From Coriaria nepalensis (Eukaryota; Streptophyta; Magnoliopsida; Cucurbitales; Coriariaceae), in NCBI GenBank assembly GCA_027186245.1, contig CP114483.1:3730001-3794000 (forward strand): a stretch of 64,000 bases of DNA, in the 5' to 3' direction. Under the pieces are notes generated by a model. It did not search any database. It was given only the letters and a program-made list of their open reading frames with translations, and was not told where the DNA came from. Shown here piece by piece: positions 38,148 to 50,751 of the stretch. The position numbers and the translations under genes are program-made. How positions within the stretch are numbered: the stretch's first letter is position 1; the number at the start of each line of letters is the position of its first letter.

Positions 38148-38384
38148 TGTAGTTGAGAATGAGGGCAGATGCAGAATGTGAGCTGTGGACCAAGAATGAC
38201 CCAAAACCCGTTCTTCTTTTGACTCCGTATACTACTAGAGACGAGAGAGAGAGAGAGAGAGAGATTTTATGCAGGGCCCTGAATCCTATGGGTCTTGGCC
38301 AATTTTGGCTCTCGCTTCATGGGCTCCACTACTAATTGAGGGCTAAAGTGGTAACTTCATGCACTTCTGGTTAATAGATTTATT

Positions 38385-38425
<41 letters not shown>

Positions 38426-38779
38426 TTATATTTTTTATTCTTTATCTTTTGGTTCCACGAGATGACATGGGATAACATGGTAGTAGTCTATGTTATAATT
38501 TTATTATAATTTACAATAAATAAAATATGGTAGTAGTGGGTGATATATTTTACTTATATTACAAAGAAGAGGAAGAAAAATGTATTCATGAATCATGATG
38601 GATGGACACTGATCCTTCATTCATAATTGGAAGTAAGGTGTGGCCAAGCTCTCCCACTATGATAACAAAAAAAGAAAAAAGAAAAAAAAAAAAAGAAGCA
38701 AATTCGTATGCTTTATTCTCAAAAGAAAAATAAAAATAAAAATAAAAATCCGACGTGTCGTTTTTGAAAATTTAAGTAA
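38148..38779. other. CSD1 promoter region and SCD2-like 3' UTR
   Basis: No gene. A (GA)n tract at 38243-38264 and an (ATT)n run at about 38392-38418 are present. Both neighbours read leftward, so this stretch combines the CSD1 upstream region with the 3' end of the SCD2-like gene. Confidence 0.6.
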
Positions 38780-39087
38780 TCAGAAGTCAGTTTGAGTATG
38801 CCGTTTGGTGTTGGAGTCTAAGTCAAGCCCTTTGCGAGATGCTTGCCATAGCTGTGTTTCAATTCCAAGCTTCTTCAACTCTATCATCCCACGCTCAGCT
38901 GTACATGTTAGCCCACCCATCTCATCTCAAACTTCTATTTCATTATTTTTTTTAATTTTTTTAAAATAGTCAAAAGGGTTTGGTTTTCCATGCTTAGATC
39001 ATATCGGATATGCAATGAATAGAAATAATATTTTCAAGAATCAAAATTTATGCAAGTTAATGAGATGAAAATGATAAATCTGAGCCT

Positions 39088-39118
<31 letters not shown>

Positions 39119-42100
39119 GTAGTACGAGTGAAGAAGTTAACATTATAGATATGTTGGTGTTTTGAAGGGGAGAAAGTTAGAGCGAGTAGAGTAGAGTGGT
39201 ACCATCAACGGCATCAATTGAAGTGAGAGTTTTCGAGTTTCGGTTAATCCAGAACTGCCAACGCTCATCAGCTATATCCGGTTCCATTCCATTGCTTTTC
39301 GCTCTTCTCCAGAAATATGCAAGCCAAGCCTGTCCAGTAAAAAACACAGCAAGAATCACCTATTTTTGCTAAGAAGTTTAGATGAGAGAATTTTCATTAC
39401 AAGTTAAGTGGGTTGATGGATGAACTGTTACGTTGTTTCTAAGTACATAACTCGGTTTTCAGAGCATAGGACGAAGTAAGTATACCTGCTTGAAGAACAC
39501 ATCCACTGATTCCTCCGCGCTTAGTTCTGAAACAAAATGCAGTAATAGATTTCCCTCATTAGTTATATTTTATTCCAAGGAGTGTAGAGAAAATAAGACA
39601 GGCATGGACTCTCATATCTACTTCATCAAATTGAAGACTTATGTGAAAAGTGTTGTCTTCAACTTACCAAAGGCTTCATATAGTCCATCTGTAGCCAACT
39701 TCAAGTCCTCTAGCCACTCATGAGGAAGGACAAAAAGAACAGTTACAATGTTAGTTTTGTTTCTTCGAAATTAAGTCCATCGTCTCTAATAAAATGTTTT
39801 AACCATACCCCATTAGTTTCTCACCTGATTTCAATACATTTGGGCGGCGGTTTTGAGCCATCGCAACTGCTACTGCATCTTCTACCTTTAAAATTAAAGT
39901 TCATTAAAGATGTTTTCAGTTGCAATAAGCAAACAAACAGTATTGTTTGAAACTGATATTTTTTCATGCGAATTTTAGTGAGAGAGGTATGTAAGGAACC
40001 TTTAAAGCCGCTAGTTCACGGAGACCTCTCTCAACAAAAAGCATGATCTCGATGTTCGAGTCTCCGGACAGATTGTTTAATTCACGTTGAGCATAATCTC
40101 TTTCCTCTGAAGATCAAAACAAGACAATGAATAAATGAGCACAAAGGCAACAGCATTGGCTCAAAACAGGTTAATTTGGGAAGTTAAAAGAAGTGAAACA
40201 TACAACCCCTTTACGTGAATGCTTACCGATCTCCTCTTTAGCTTTCTGTCCTGCAGCCATTACAACTTCAACAGGACTAGAGGCAAAGCTTGACCAGTAC
40301 TCATGTCTTGCTCCAGCGATTTCTGGATGAATGCCTGCCAAAACACTTCAATTATATGAGAAATAAGGAAATATAATCTACTTAATAATCTTCCATTATC
40401 CCCTGAACTATAGTGCCACTGCACATCAACTCTCTAAATGATAAAAACCACCGAGAAACGGAGCCAATCACACCATTTGACTTAAGCAATCAATCCAAAA
40501 AAGTGTATTAATTTCTTATACAGTGGCGATGGCCTAGTTACCCTTAACCTTGCAAAAAAAAAAAAAAAAAGGCAAAAAAAAAAACTTTTACCATGGCGGA
40601 CGCATAAATTCCAATACCGAGCAAGCCAGCACCTCTTTAAAACTAGCTCTTCCTAGCATAAAAGGACCACATCATGCCACGACAACATAGAACAATGAAT
40701 AAACAGAGTGAAATGGAATGTAAGCTTGAGGCCTAACCATCTCTTCGTGAGTTAGTATCATTCTATGAGTCATAATACGAAGTGATTCCAATTCAACCTC
40801 AATTTCATGCATGCGTTGGTGATCCAATGCAGATGTTGCCTCATCCCGTGCATTCTGACCCTCAATTAATGAAGTATATACATCAATTGGCATAGTCACA
40901 TTGGCTGGTAAAGTTGCTATGTTGTGAACCAGTAGAAGAAAAGTAGACAGAAGTCTAAGTAACACAAACCTCTCTATGAAAAGCTGCCTCCTTCCTGAAA
41001 TGTAAAAATGAAAATAATCATCACCAAAGCATATAAGGACTGAAATAAAGAAACAAAAACAAAACAAACAAACGAACAAAAAACAAAAGATTGAGGTACT
41101 AGCCTGCTTATGAGACGAGCTTCTAATGTTGCACCTTCTCCAAGAGTAGCAACCTGAGCAACCTGAGAAGGAAAGACAATCAAATTTAGGGTATATTATT
41201 ATTATTATTATTATTTGACATATAATAAGAGTTAAAGTGACCAGTATCTTTAAAGCTTAAGCTGTTGGGAAATAAAACTAACAATGTTTAGTACTATAAA
41301 GACAAATGTATATACATTATTAGAATTTAGAGGCATGCCTACATACTGGATTTTTCCTCCTTATAATAGAGAAGTTCACCTGTTTCTCGAGTTGCCGAGC
41401 TCTGGCCTCTGCTTCCTCAAATTTCTCCTCTGCAAGTCGCAGCTGGGAAGGCACATATCAAATGGAATGCTAACAAATTTGTAATAGATCAATCAATTCG
41501 GAACTCAATTATTCTTTACCCAAGTATTCACATTATATGATGTTCTCTAAATATTCAGAACATAACATCCAATTATTACCTAATGATTATTTAATGGAAT
41601 TAACGAAACAGAACTACTTAAGTTTCTGGCGTCACCTTTTCAGATAAGCTTTCATTTTCTTCCTGTAGCATATCAAGCTGCAAAGAAACCAACAATACAT
41701 AAACAGAATAAAAAAATATACCAAACCATGCTTTTAAATAGCATACTTTAGGCTGTGCATTGGCTGATCAGGTTCTATAAGAATCAAGAGTCATTTTATT
41801 ATTAACTAAATGCATAAACATATTTCATCAAAAGCTCTTATGATAAAAAAACTATACCCCCAAAAAACTGACAGAAGATGTACTCCCAACAGCTATACCT
41901 CGTCTTGTAGATCACCAGCCGAGGTTTGTTTTCCCATTTCTCTGAAATTGATGTTCCCCATGTCCATAGAGAACCTGTTTAATGATAGAAACAATGAAAA
42001 AAATTAGAAATTCAGAAAGAAGCTCTTATGGATTCAAAGTTTTTGTAAGCTACCTTCTATCTGATCTTCTCGAATCTTCTTGATTCTCTGTTGGGGTGAG

Positions 42101-43174
42101 AGGGTGGTTTGGTCTGAGAGTTATAGGTACACTAGAAGGTACCATTGGAACTGTCTTCACTGCTAACTGGGGACGCCCTGCTAGCATTGTACGAGAAGAC
42201 GGAAGCTGTTCAAAAGTACTGTTAGACTGAGACAATCTGGCGTTGGCTGGTGTAGAATGAGCTGAAGATGGTTGTTCCACTTGTTGAACTGATTGAGGTG
42301 ATCGAAAGGGAGGCGATGGTAGGTCTGACGAGCGGACAGATTGAGATGATCGGACTGTAGAGTAAGTGGAAGATGGTAGTTCAATCGGACTGACAGGCTG
42401 AGATGACCGGAAAGCTGGTTTTGAATGACCTGAAGATGGTTGAGGTTCCATTAATGACTGGCTCGATGATGGTGCTGAATGAGCTGATGGTTGTTCCACT
42501 GGCTTATTCGGCTGACCTGCTCGGACCCCACCTGAAATCGTCCGTGTGGGAGGTGGTTCTTGAACAGTAGGAATTGGCTAATATAAGTAAGATAGAAGTG
42601 AATCAGATATAGAATTGATAGGCTACAAGTACTAAATTAATCCCCACACTCTATCAAAGTTTCAACTTGGTCCTCTTTTCTTTTGATCTCAGTTTACTCA
42701 ATATAGAGTTTAAAATACTTCCCCAATCATTTCTTAGTTAAGCTTTACTTATTAGATTCATTAAGAGTGAGATTTTTAAATTTATGGAGACTAAATTAAG
42801 ACCAAAAAGAGAAATCTAAATTAAAGAAGCTTTGCATCAAGAGGGGATAAAAGTAATATAATTTATACCTTAGGAGAGCGGGATCGGGCGGCAGCTCTTC
42901 CACTGGCAAGCCCAATGCTACCAGTACCAGAGGACAAGCTATAATCAAAGGAAAGGTCATCATCATCTTCATCATCTGGTTGATATGACATCACTTTTGC
43001 AAGCCTTTGAGCGGCAGCCTTTGCCGCTATGTTCGGTCCTCTCTTAAAATTCGCCACCCCAACTGACCCCGACCTTGCATGACGCATTGATGACATCATT
43101 GGTGACGACTGTGCACCTGGAGTGCTGGGATCACCGCTTTTCTGCCTTGTGTACACTGGTCTAACTCGATCCAT
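38780..43174 (-). CDS. SCD2: SCD2-like coiled-coil protein (stomatal cytokinesis defective 2 family)
   Basis: SCD2 works with the DENN protein SCD1 in trafficking during cytokinesis. Exons in gene order: 42869-43174, 42054-42577, 41899-41974, 41636-41677, 41380-41442, 41104-41162, 40970-40994, 40738-40854, 40592-40652, 40227-40334, 40000-40106, 39825-39885, 39668-39716, 39486-39526, 39203-39329, 38780-38898. The N-terminus has [25 protein letters not shown] and an acidic patch; a Ser/Pro/Gln-rich low-complexity exon follows, then coiled coil ([20 protein letters not shown]), the conserved [27 protein letters not shown] and [15 protein letters not shown] 5'-UTR intron lies at about 43190-43322. 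The intron between 41104 and 40994 needs a GC donor. The junction 39825/39716 is one base out of frame with the nearest AG acceptor and fits only if exon 39668 extends to 39718 (TG acceptor) or an indel is present. With that, 628 residues result. Confidence 0.8.
39090..39118. repeat. Poly-T run of 29 bases
   Basis: Lies in the last intron of the SCD2-like gene, where it is poly-A on the coding strand. Confidence 0.9.
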
Positions 43175-43662
43175 TGCCCGGTCCTGTACCTGAAACAGAC
43201 TTAAATAAAAGAATAAATAAAAATGAAGCCAGTTACTCGATCCATATGAAAATTCTGAATGAAGAAATTGAATTTTCTACTACCAAATTACTAATTACTA
43301 ATTTGTAGGATCACAAATGTACCTGATTCACTAAACTGCGTTTCCAATGGAATGGGATTATAGTGCGTCAAATCTCTCGTCTCATTGCCATCATTCGAAC
43401 TCGATTCCTAATTTCGAAGTAGTTGCGATGTTTAGGGTGAAAAATCAATATGAGTCATAGATTCGACTCAGGAATTATTCGAACCTAAACAGAAAATTCC
43501 ATAATCTAAAATCCTAGGGCTTGCAGGATACACATGAACGCTTTTTCATCCACCACATTCAACAGTTGATTCTTCGTAATTCAAAATTTCAACGAAGATC
43601 ACTCGTTTCGAACTAAATTCGAAGAAGATCCGACAGACAGCAAATCTCAGTGTAGCTCGATT

Positions 43663-43695
<33 letters not shown>

Positions 43696-44274
43696 AGTTA
43701 TGGTGGAGAATGCTGAATGTTAAATGCGGGGTAAGAGAAACGATCCGAAGCGAAGATGAAGGCAGAGGTAAAGGCGGGAGTGGAAATGGCGGAGCTGTTG
43801 ATTTCCCCCCATCGAGTACTTAAAAACGGTTATAATTAGTTATAAAAGCTCCTCAAATATCGTTCGTACGGTTTTTATTTTTTGGCGAACAGAATGAATC
43901 AGAAGGCCTTGTATAGGTGGCCCATTAAACAGATTGGGCCTTTAATGGGCCAATCTAAAGCCCAGGTTTAACCATTTACAACGGTTGCATGTACAAACGC
44001 CATGAAATTGCATTTATCCGCACTCAGCTTTTCGGCGCGCGTTAATACTCTGCTATTACGAGGAAGAAGAAGAAGCATTTTCGCTCTCAGATTCTTTTCG
44101 CTGAAAATGGGAAACTAAGCCTGAGAAAATTGTTCGACTGCTTTCGACCTAGTTTTTTGAGGAAGGAGGAGGAGAAGAAGAAGAAAACTGCACCTCTCTG
44201 CCTATGTCTCCGTCTGTCCCTATCTTCGTCTCTGTTTCGTTCTTTCTTTGGTTGATAAAGATTTCAGCAGAAAA
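43175..44274. other. SCD2-like 5' UTR, promoter and spacer
   Basis: Contains the 5'-UTR intron of the SCD2-like gene (donor complement at 43321-43322, acceptor complement at 43190-43191), a (GA)n tract at about 43664-43689 and purine-rich leader sequence near 44160-44190. No further gene is supported. Confidence 0.55.
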
Positions 44275-44826
44275 CATTTGACTTTTTTCTTTGGCGCATG
44301 TGAAATGGATTAAAAGTTTAAAATTTAAAAATATTTAATAAATATAATTAAATGCATCATTTATTAAAAATGAAGAAATATTTTTAATATTTATAATTGA
44401 TTGTAAATAGTAATTATTTGTAATAATAAATAAGTAATGGGGTTTGATCGAGACTTGCACTTGCACATGCGCGCGAAGCATGAGGCGCTTTTGGTGCTTA
44501 TGACGCTTATTAGGTGCACTTGGATAGTTAAACGGTTGACAGTTAAAATAAAGAAGTGTGACTGTTCGTGAATATATACCAAAATTTGCCTATAAATAAG
44601 ATAAACCTGTAGAAAATAAGAGATGATCTTCTTTCCATTTTTCTTACTGTCGGAAACCGAGCATATTGCATAATAAAATTTCACTATTATTTGTGATATT
44701 TTATAAAGTCTTATTATATTCCAAAAATTATTTTTACAATAATCTAAGATAATCTTAGAAGGTGAATATATTTTTTGAAAAAGAATATAATACGTGTGTA
44801 AGTCTTGATCTCATATTTTCTTAACA
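44275..44826 (+). mobile_element. Degenerate solo LTR of the young copia family
   Basis: Aligns along its length with the LTR at 46050-46776: GTGAAATGGATTAAA at the start, AATAAATAAGTAATGGGGTTTG, AGGCGCTT, CCAAAATTTGCCTATAAATAAG, CGGAAACCGA and the CTTAACA end. It is about 550 bp against 727 in the young copy, with many substitutions and missing parts of the GC-rich middle. No internal element sequence follows, so it is a solo LTR. A clear target duplication is not visible. Confidence 0.85.
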
Positions 44827-45472
44827 AAAATCCTAGCAAGAGAGAGAGAAAGCATACATTACTGTCTCGCCCACTTCCAGGTAAACGCTTAGTTTTCACT
44901 TCTGTTTCATTCAGCATGCACATCGTCGAGGAAGAATGAGGGGGAAAATGGCTAACACAGACTCACAGAAAGCACCATTCTTTTGCACATGCAATCGATC
45001 AGTGGATCCGTTGCTGTTTTTTGTTGTTTTTTTTTTTTTGGAGGTTGAAGAAGAAAAAATACAGTTCAAGAGTCGATAACTCGATATTCGAAGTGTTGAA
45101 AATCTCTGGAGACGTTTAGAATTGCTGAGTCATTTGCTGATTTTGGCCACAAAATAAAAATCGCTTGCTGATTTTGATTGCGGGGGGGTGAAGAACAGGC
45201 ACCATTTGTAGAGAAATAGTAGTTCCCGAGGAAGATACCTTTGGTGGCCACTCAACCTTTCTCTTCATGAGGTATCTCCCTCCCTCTATCGGTCTTTCTG
45301 TCTCTCCTCTCATTTACTTATTTTCCAGAAATTAATCTCCTCCTTACTGTTGCATTTGGGCTCGATGTTCATTTATTTGCCGTTTCTCAACTGTCCTACT
45401 ATAGACTCTATAGTAACGAGTTTCTGTGTTGATCTCTGCTTGCTTTCTAAGAAATGGATAAAGTAGTTTTAC
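44827..45472. other. Upstream part of the FRIGIDA-like pseudogene
   Basis: No coding region is supported. It may hold the former promoter and leader of the pseudogene; short frames on the minus strand near 45066-45313 have no family features. Confidence 0.4.
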
Positions 45473-46049
45473 GATGCAAAGCAGTTTGTTTGAAGCTTAT
45501 GACCGGTTGCATTCAGAAGCTTCATCTTTTCTCTTGTTTAATGTACAACGGAAAGACTTGGAGGAGCATTTTGAATCAATTCAGAAGTCGATCGAGATAT
45601 TCGTTTGGTGGAGATTGAGGAGCGTGAGAAGGTTTTAAAATTAAATGAGTTTGGGAGTTCGGCAAGGAAGCGTGTAGAGGAGTGCTGGAAAGAAATTAGA
45701 GTGAAGGAGAAGGTGTCTGAGAGGGACTTAATCGAGAAGAAGAATGAGCAAGTTGACTGTGGGAGAATGAGTTGTATTTGGAGAGGGAGAGAGTCGAGTG
45801 GCTTTTAAGGGAAATGGAAGTCAAAAGAAAAGAATATACATTGATGCTTACCAGAGTTGGAGAATGTGAGAGTGCTCTTAATTTGAAAGAGAATCAAGTG
45901 AGTGGGATGGTAGAGCTGGTCGAAAGACAGTCTAAAGAGTTGGATCAAAAGGAGAAAGAACAGGAAGAGAGAATGGAGGGTTTATCAAGGGAAATTAGAG
46001 AGAAGAGAGGAATTTGGATTTGATATGCAAGGAGCTTGAAGCAAAGGAA

Positions 46050-46776
46050 TGTTGGACTTTTTCCTATTGGCTAAAGTGAAATGGATTAAAGACCCAAAGC
46101 CCAAAAAATGTTTAATAAATGCAATTAAATGCATCCCACATTGGAAAGGGAGAAACATTTTTAAGCATTTATAAGTAATTGCAAATAGTAAATATTTGTA
46201 ATAATAACTAAGTATTGGGGTTTGGCTGAGACTCGCACTCGCGCGCGCGCGCGCGGCGTGGGCGTGAGGCGTGAGGCGTGAGGCGTGAGGCGCTTATTAG
46301 GCGCACTTGGCACTTTGCACGTTTGCGACATGGCGGCCCGTGGCGGCCAGCCGCCACATGCGGTGGTTGATTGACTACTTCAACGTTTGACAGTTAAAAC
46401 GGTTAGTTACCGTTAGAGTTTGAATTTCGGGAATTCAAATATCTGACTGTTAAAGCAGTTAAACTGTTTTAAACAATAGAAGTGTGACTGTTTGTGAAAC
46501 AGTATACTGTTTCACGAACAGGTGCCAAAATTTGCCTATAAATAAGAGAAACCTGAAGAGAATCAGATAATCAATCTTCTTCTCAGTTTTCGTACTGTCA
46601 GAAACCGAATATATTCCTTAACAAAATTTCACTGTTGCTTGTGATCTTTTGTAAAGGCTTGTCATATCCCGAAAACTATTTTCACAGTAACCTAAGCAAT
46701 CTGGGAGGGTGAAAATATCGTTTTTTGGAAAACGTATCTGTTACGTGTTTCAAGTCTTGTTTCATTTATTTTAACA
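46050..46776 (+). repeat. 5' LTR of young copia
   Basis: Contains a CG dinucleotide run (about 46239-46255), four tandem GCGTGAG units at 46262-46289, a TATAAATAAG box near 46537 and the CTTAACA-type end. Confidence 0.95.
46262..46289 (+). repeat. GCGTGAG heptamer array, 4 units
   Basis: Four perfect units in the 5' LTR; the 3' LTR has six at 51534-51575. Confidence 0.95.
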
Positions 46777-46797
46777 ATCAAAAAACGATATTCTGCA

Positions 46798-49700
46798 ATG
46801 GAGACCGAGACTGCTGTTTCAACCATAAAGCTGATGAACCAGGATCTTGTGAGGCTTGATCGATTTGATGGATCAAACTTCACACGATGGCAAGACAAAC
46901 TGAAGTTCTTGCTCACTGCCTTGAAGATCTATTACATTCTGGATCCTAACCTTCAACCACTTCCAGAATCCTCTCCAGATGATACCGAAGAGATCAAAGC
47001 AGCGAAACTAAAAAGGGACGAGGATGCAATTATGTGTCGGGGACACATTCTGAATGCTCTATCTGACCGTCTGTTCGATCTCTATACAAATACAAAGTCT
47101 GCAAAGGAAATCTGGAATGCGTTGGAGAACACGTACAAGGCAGAAGAGGAAGGTACTAAAAAATTCTTAATATCTGAGTATTTTAACTTTAAAATGCTTG
47201 ATGGAAAACCTCTCTTAGATCAGATTCATGATTTACAAGTTATTGTTAATAAACTTGTTGCTGTAAAAGTCATACTTCCTGAAATTTTTCAAGTTGGTGC
47301 TATAATTGCTAAGCTGCCATCTAGTTGGAAAAGTTACAGGAAGAAGATTCTTCACAATAACGAAGATTACTCTTTGGAAGAGGTTAAAAAGCATCTACGT
47401 ATTGAGGAAGAATCTCGGACTAGAGACAAGAAAGCGGAGGAAACCGATATCGGTACCTCAAAGGCCAATGCTGTAGAAAGGCCTAGCCATCCCAAGGGCA
47501 AAAATCACAAAACGAATTTTCTTGGTCCGAAGAGGGATCAAGGAAAGTTCAAAACTGACAAGAAAAAGGGTGCTTGTTTTGTTTGTGGCAAATCTGGGCA
47601 TTTTGCTCGTGATTGCAGATTCAGAAAGAAACAAAACGAGAATGGCAAAGTGAATGCCGTACATGAGGAGATCATCGCTACTGTGAGCGAGATCAATGCT
47701 ATCCAAGGAAAAGTTCAAGGATGGTGGTACGATACTTGTGCAACTGTGCACGTTTCCTATGACAGATCACTGTTCAAGACTTTTGATGAAGTCGGAAATG
47801 GACAAGAGATTCAAATGGGAAATGAAGGTCGTTCCAAGGTACTTGGCAAAGGAAGCATTGAAGTGATCTTCACCTCTGGTAAAAAGATCACCCTAGCAAA
47901 TGTTTTGTATGTTCCTGATATGAACAGGAATCTGATTAGTGGTGATTTGTTAGGGAAACCCGGAATCAAATCTGTTTATGAATCCGGGAAGTTGATTTTG
48001 TCAAAAAATGGCTCTTTCATTGGAAAGGGTTATTCTAGTGATGGGATGGTGAAACTATGTACTATTGACAATGATGTTAATAATAAAAATGCTAGTAGTT
48101 CTGTTTATATGATTGATTTAAATTCTATTTCATTGTGGCATGGTAGACTTGCACATATAGGCATTAGTACCATTAACAGAATTATTAAATGTGGCCTAAT
48201 ATCATGTGATACTAGTAATTTCGAAAAATGTGAAATATGCACTAAATCAAAAATGGTTAAGAAGCCTTTTCATAGTGTTGAAAGGTCATCTCAACTATTG
48301 GATTTAGTACATAGTGATTTATGTGAATTGAATGGCATCTTAACAAGAGGAGGTAAAAGATATTTTGTAACTTTTATAGATGATTGTTCTAGATATACTT
48401 ATGTTTATTTACTTAAACATAAAGATGAAACATTCATTGCATTTAAAAATTATAAGGCCGAAGTTGAAAATCAACTAGGAAGAAAGATTAAGATCTTAAG
48501 AAGTGATAGGGGTGGAGAATATTTTTCAAATGAATTTTCTGCATTTTGTGAAGAGCATGGTATAATACACCAATGCTCTGCCCCTTTCACACCTCAACAA
48601 AATGGCTTAGCCGAGAGAAAAAACAGAACATTTCTTGAAATGACTAATGCTATGTTGTTGAATGCAAAATTACCTAACAATTTGTGGGGAGAAGCTATTT
48701 TAGGTGCATGTCACATTCTTAACAGGATTCCTTTGAAGAAGAGTAAAATTTCCCCATATGAGATGTGGAAAGGAAGAAAACCGAATATCGGTTATTTCAA
48801 AGTGTGGGGGTGTCTTGCTTATTGCAAGAACACAGATCCTAAAAGGACTAAATTGAGTCCGAGAGCCATAAAGTGTGCATTTGTTGGTTATGCAATAAAC
48901 AGCAAGGCTTATAGGCTATTAGACTTGGAGTCTAATGTAATAATTGAATCTAGAGAAGTGGAGTTTTTTGAGAACTTATTGCCTTTGGATAATAATTCTC
49001 AAAACACTACCAATATTGAAGAATCTCAAATAGAGATACCTTCAAGGGTTGTTGAGCAACCAATTGAACCTCGTAAAAGCCAAAGAGCAAGAAAAAGAAA
49101 AGAATTGGGATCTGATGAGATTGATTCTCAACTCATTACTTTCTGTTTGGTGGAAGGTAATAGAGAAGAGGTCATTAGGAAAATTCCTATAGTTCTTCAA
49201 ATTGAAGATGATCCCAAAACATATAAGGAAGCTATGTCTTCTAGAGATTATGCTTTTTGGAAAGAGGCAATATATGATGAAATGGATTCAATTATATCTA
49301 ACCATACTTGGGAAATAGTTGAATTACCACCCGGTTCAAAACCAATAGGGTGTAAGTGGATATTTAAGAGGAAATATCATACTGATGGCACTCTTCAAAC
49401 TTTTAAGGCTAGATTAGTAGCCAAAGGTTTTAGACAAAAGGAAGGTATCGATTATTTTGATACATATGCACCTGTTGCTAGAATAACTTCTATTCGAATC
49501 TTGTTTGCCTTAGCTTCAATCCATAATCTTTATATTCATCAAATGGATGTTAAAACTGCATTTCTGAATGGTGATCTCAATGAGGAGGTCTATATGGAAC
49601 AACCGGAAGGTTTTGTTCTACCAGGAAATGAATATAAAGTGTGCAAATTAGTCAAATCATTATATGGTTTGAAGCAAGCACCAAAACAATGGCATGAAAA

Positions 49701-50751
49701 GTTTGACATTGTCATTCTTTCAAATGGTTTTAGACATAACAATGCTGATAAATGCCTATACTCAAAAGTTTGTGATGGCTATATCATAATTGTTTGTCTT
49801 TATGTTGATGACATGTTAATCTTGAGTGATGACATGAAGGGTGTAACAGAAACGAAGAGGTTTCTATTCTCCACGTTCAAGATGAAAGATCTTGGACAAG
49901 TGGATACCATTTTAGGTATTAAGGTGAAGCAAAATAGTGGGGGATATATATTAAGTCAATCTCATTACATTGAGAAAGTACTTAATAAGTTTAGTCATCT
50001 AAAGTTCAAGGAGGCAAACACTCCATTTGATTCAAGTATAAAACTTGTTGAGAACAAGGGAAGAGCAGTGGCTCAACTTGAATATGCAAGTGCTATAGGA
50101 AGTCTCATGTATGCTGCACAGTGCACAAGAGCTGATATATCATTTGCGGTTAGTAAACTAAGTAGGTTTACTAGCAATCCGAGCATTGAGCATTGGAAGG
50201 CAATTAGTAGAGTTCTTGGTTATCTTAAGAAAACCAAGGAAATAAGTCTCCACTATTCAAAGTTCCCAGCTATACTCGAAGGATATACAGATGCAAGCTG
50301 GATATCAAGTGTAGGAGATAACAAATCTACTACAGGTTGGGTATTCACACTTGGAGGTGGTGCTGTTTCTTGGGGTTCCAAGAAACAAACGTGCATCACG
50401 CACTCAACCATGGAGTCCGAGTTCATTGCTTTGGCAGCAACTGGGAAAGAGGCTGAGTGGCTAAGAGACCTTCTTTTAGATATTCCATTTACTTCAAAAC
50501 AAGTATCTGCTATATCTATACATTGTGATAGTCAAGCCACCTTATCCCGAGCATACAGCGGAGTGTATAACGGGAAGTCAAGACATATTAGTCTTAGACA
50601 TGATTATGTGAGACAATTAATTCAAAGTGGAATTATTGCCATCACATATGTGAGATCAAGTGAAAATTTAGCGGATCCTTTTACCAAACCTCTTTCAAGA
50701 GAATTGGTAAAGTATACATCTAGAGGGATAGGACTGAAACTCTTAAGTTAA
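46798..50751 (+). CDS. Copia Gag-Pol polyprotein, 1317 residues, uninterrupted
   Basis: Supplies capsid, protease, integrase, reverse transcriptase and RNase H for retrotransposition in cytoplasmic virus-like particles. Seen in order: UBN2-type gag ([18 protein letters not shown], about residues 20-150); zinc knuckle [14 protein letters not shown] (about 260); protease site [11 protein letters not shown] (Asp about 312); GAG-pre-integrase [10 protein letters not shown] (about 446); integrase core with [14 protein letters not shown] and [14 protein letters not shown]; reverse transcriptase with [13 protein letters not shown] and YVDDMLIL (about 1001); RNase H with YTDASW, TMESEF and HCDSQAT. 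The order integrase before reverse transcriptase defines copia. Length is normal and no stop or shift is present. The protease reads DTC where DSG or DTG is usual. The ATG at 46798 is the first in frame after the LTR. Confidence 0.96.
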   Translation: METETAVSTIKLMNQDLVRLDRFDGSNFTRWQDKLKFLLTALKIYYILDPNLQPLPESSPDDTEEIKAAKLKRDEDAIMCRGHILNALSDRLFDLYTNTKSAKEIWNALENTYKAEEEGTKKFLISEYFNFKMLDGKPLLDQIHDLQVIVNKLVAVKVILPEIFQVGAIIAKLPSSWKSYRKKILHNNEDYSLEEVKKHLRIEEESRTRDKKAEETDIGTSKANAVERPSHPKGKNHKTNFLGPKRDQGKFKTDKKKGACFVCGKSGHFARDCRFRKKQNENGKVNAVHEEIIATVSEINAIQGKVQGWWYDTCATVHVSYDRSLFKTFDEVGNGQEIQMGNEGRSKVLGKGSIEVIFTSGKKITLANVLYVPDMNRNLISGDLLGKPGIKSVYESGKLILSKNGSFIGKGYSSDGMVKLCTIDNDVNNKNASSSVYMIDLNSISLWHGRLAHIGISTINRIIKCGLISCDTSNFEKCEICTKSKMVKKPFHSVERSSQLLDLVHSDLCELNGILTRGGKRYFVTFIDDCSRYTYVYLLKHKDETFIAFKNYKAEVENQLGRKIKILRSDRGGEYFSNEFSAFCEEHGIIHQCSAPFTPQQNGLAERKNRTFLEMTNAMLLNAKLPNNLWGEAILGACHILNRIPLKKSKISPYEMWKGRKPNIGYFKVWGCLAYCKNTDPKRTKLSPRAIKCAFVGYAINSKAYRLLDLESNVIIESREVEFFENLLPLDNNSQNTTNIEESQIEIPSRVVEQPIEPRKSQRARKRKELGSDEIDSQLITFCLVEGNREEVIRKIPIVLQIEDDPKTYKEAMSSRDYAFWKEAIYDEMDSIISNHTWEIVELPPGSKPIGCKWIFKRKYHTDGTLQTFKARLVAKGFRQKEGIDYFDTYAPVARITSIRILFALASIHNLYIHQMDVKTAFLNGDLNEEVYMEQPEGFVLPGNEYKVCKLVKSLYGLKQAPKQWHEKFDIVILSNGFRHNNADKCLYSKVCDGYIIIVCLYVDDMLILSDDMKGVTETKRFLFSTFKMKDLGQVDTILGIKVKQNSGGYILSQSHYIEKVLNKFSHLKFKEANTPFDSSIKLVENKGRAVAQLEYASAIGSLMYAAQCTRADISFAVSKLSRFTSNPSIEHWKAISRVLGYLKKTKEISLHYSKFPAILEGYTDASWISSVGDNKSTTGWVFTLGGGAVSWGSKKQTCITHSTMESEFIALAATGKEAEWLRDLLLDIPFTSKQVSAISIHCDSQATLSRAYSGVYNGKSRHISLRHDYVRQLIQSGIIAITYVRSSENLADPFTKPLSRELVKYTSRGIGLKLLS

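Noticed and set aside
44391..44684. 97-codon minus-strand frame
   Set aside because: Lies wholly within the degenerate solo LTR and has no coding features.
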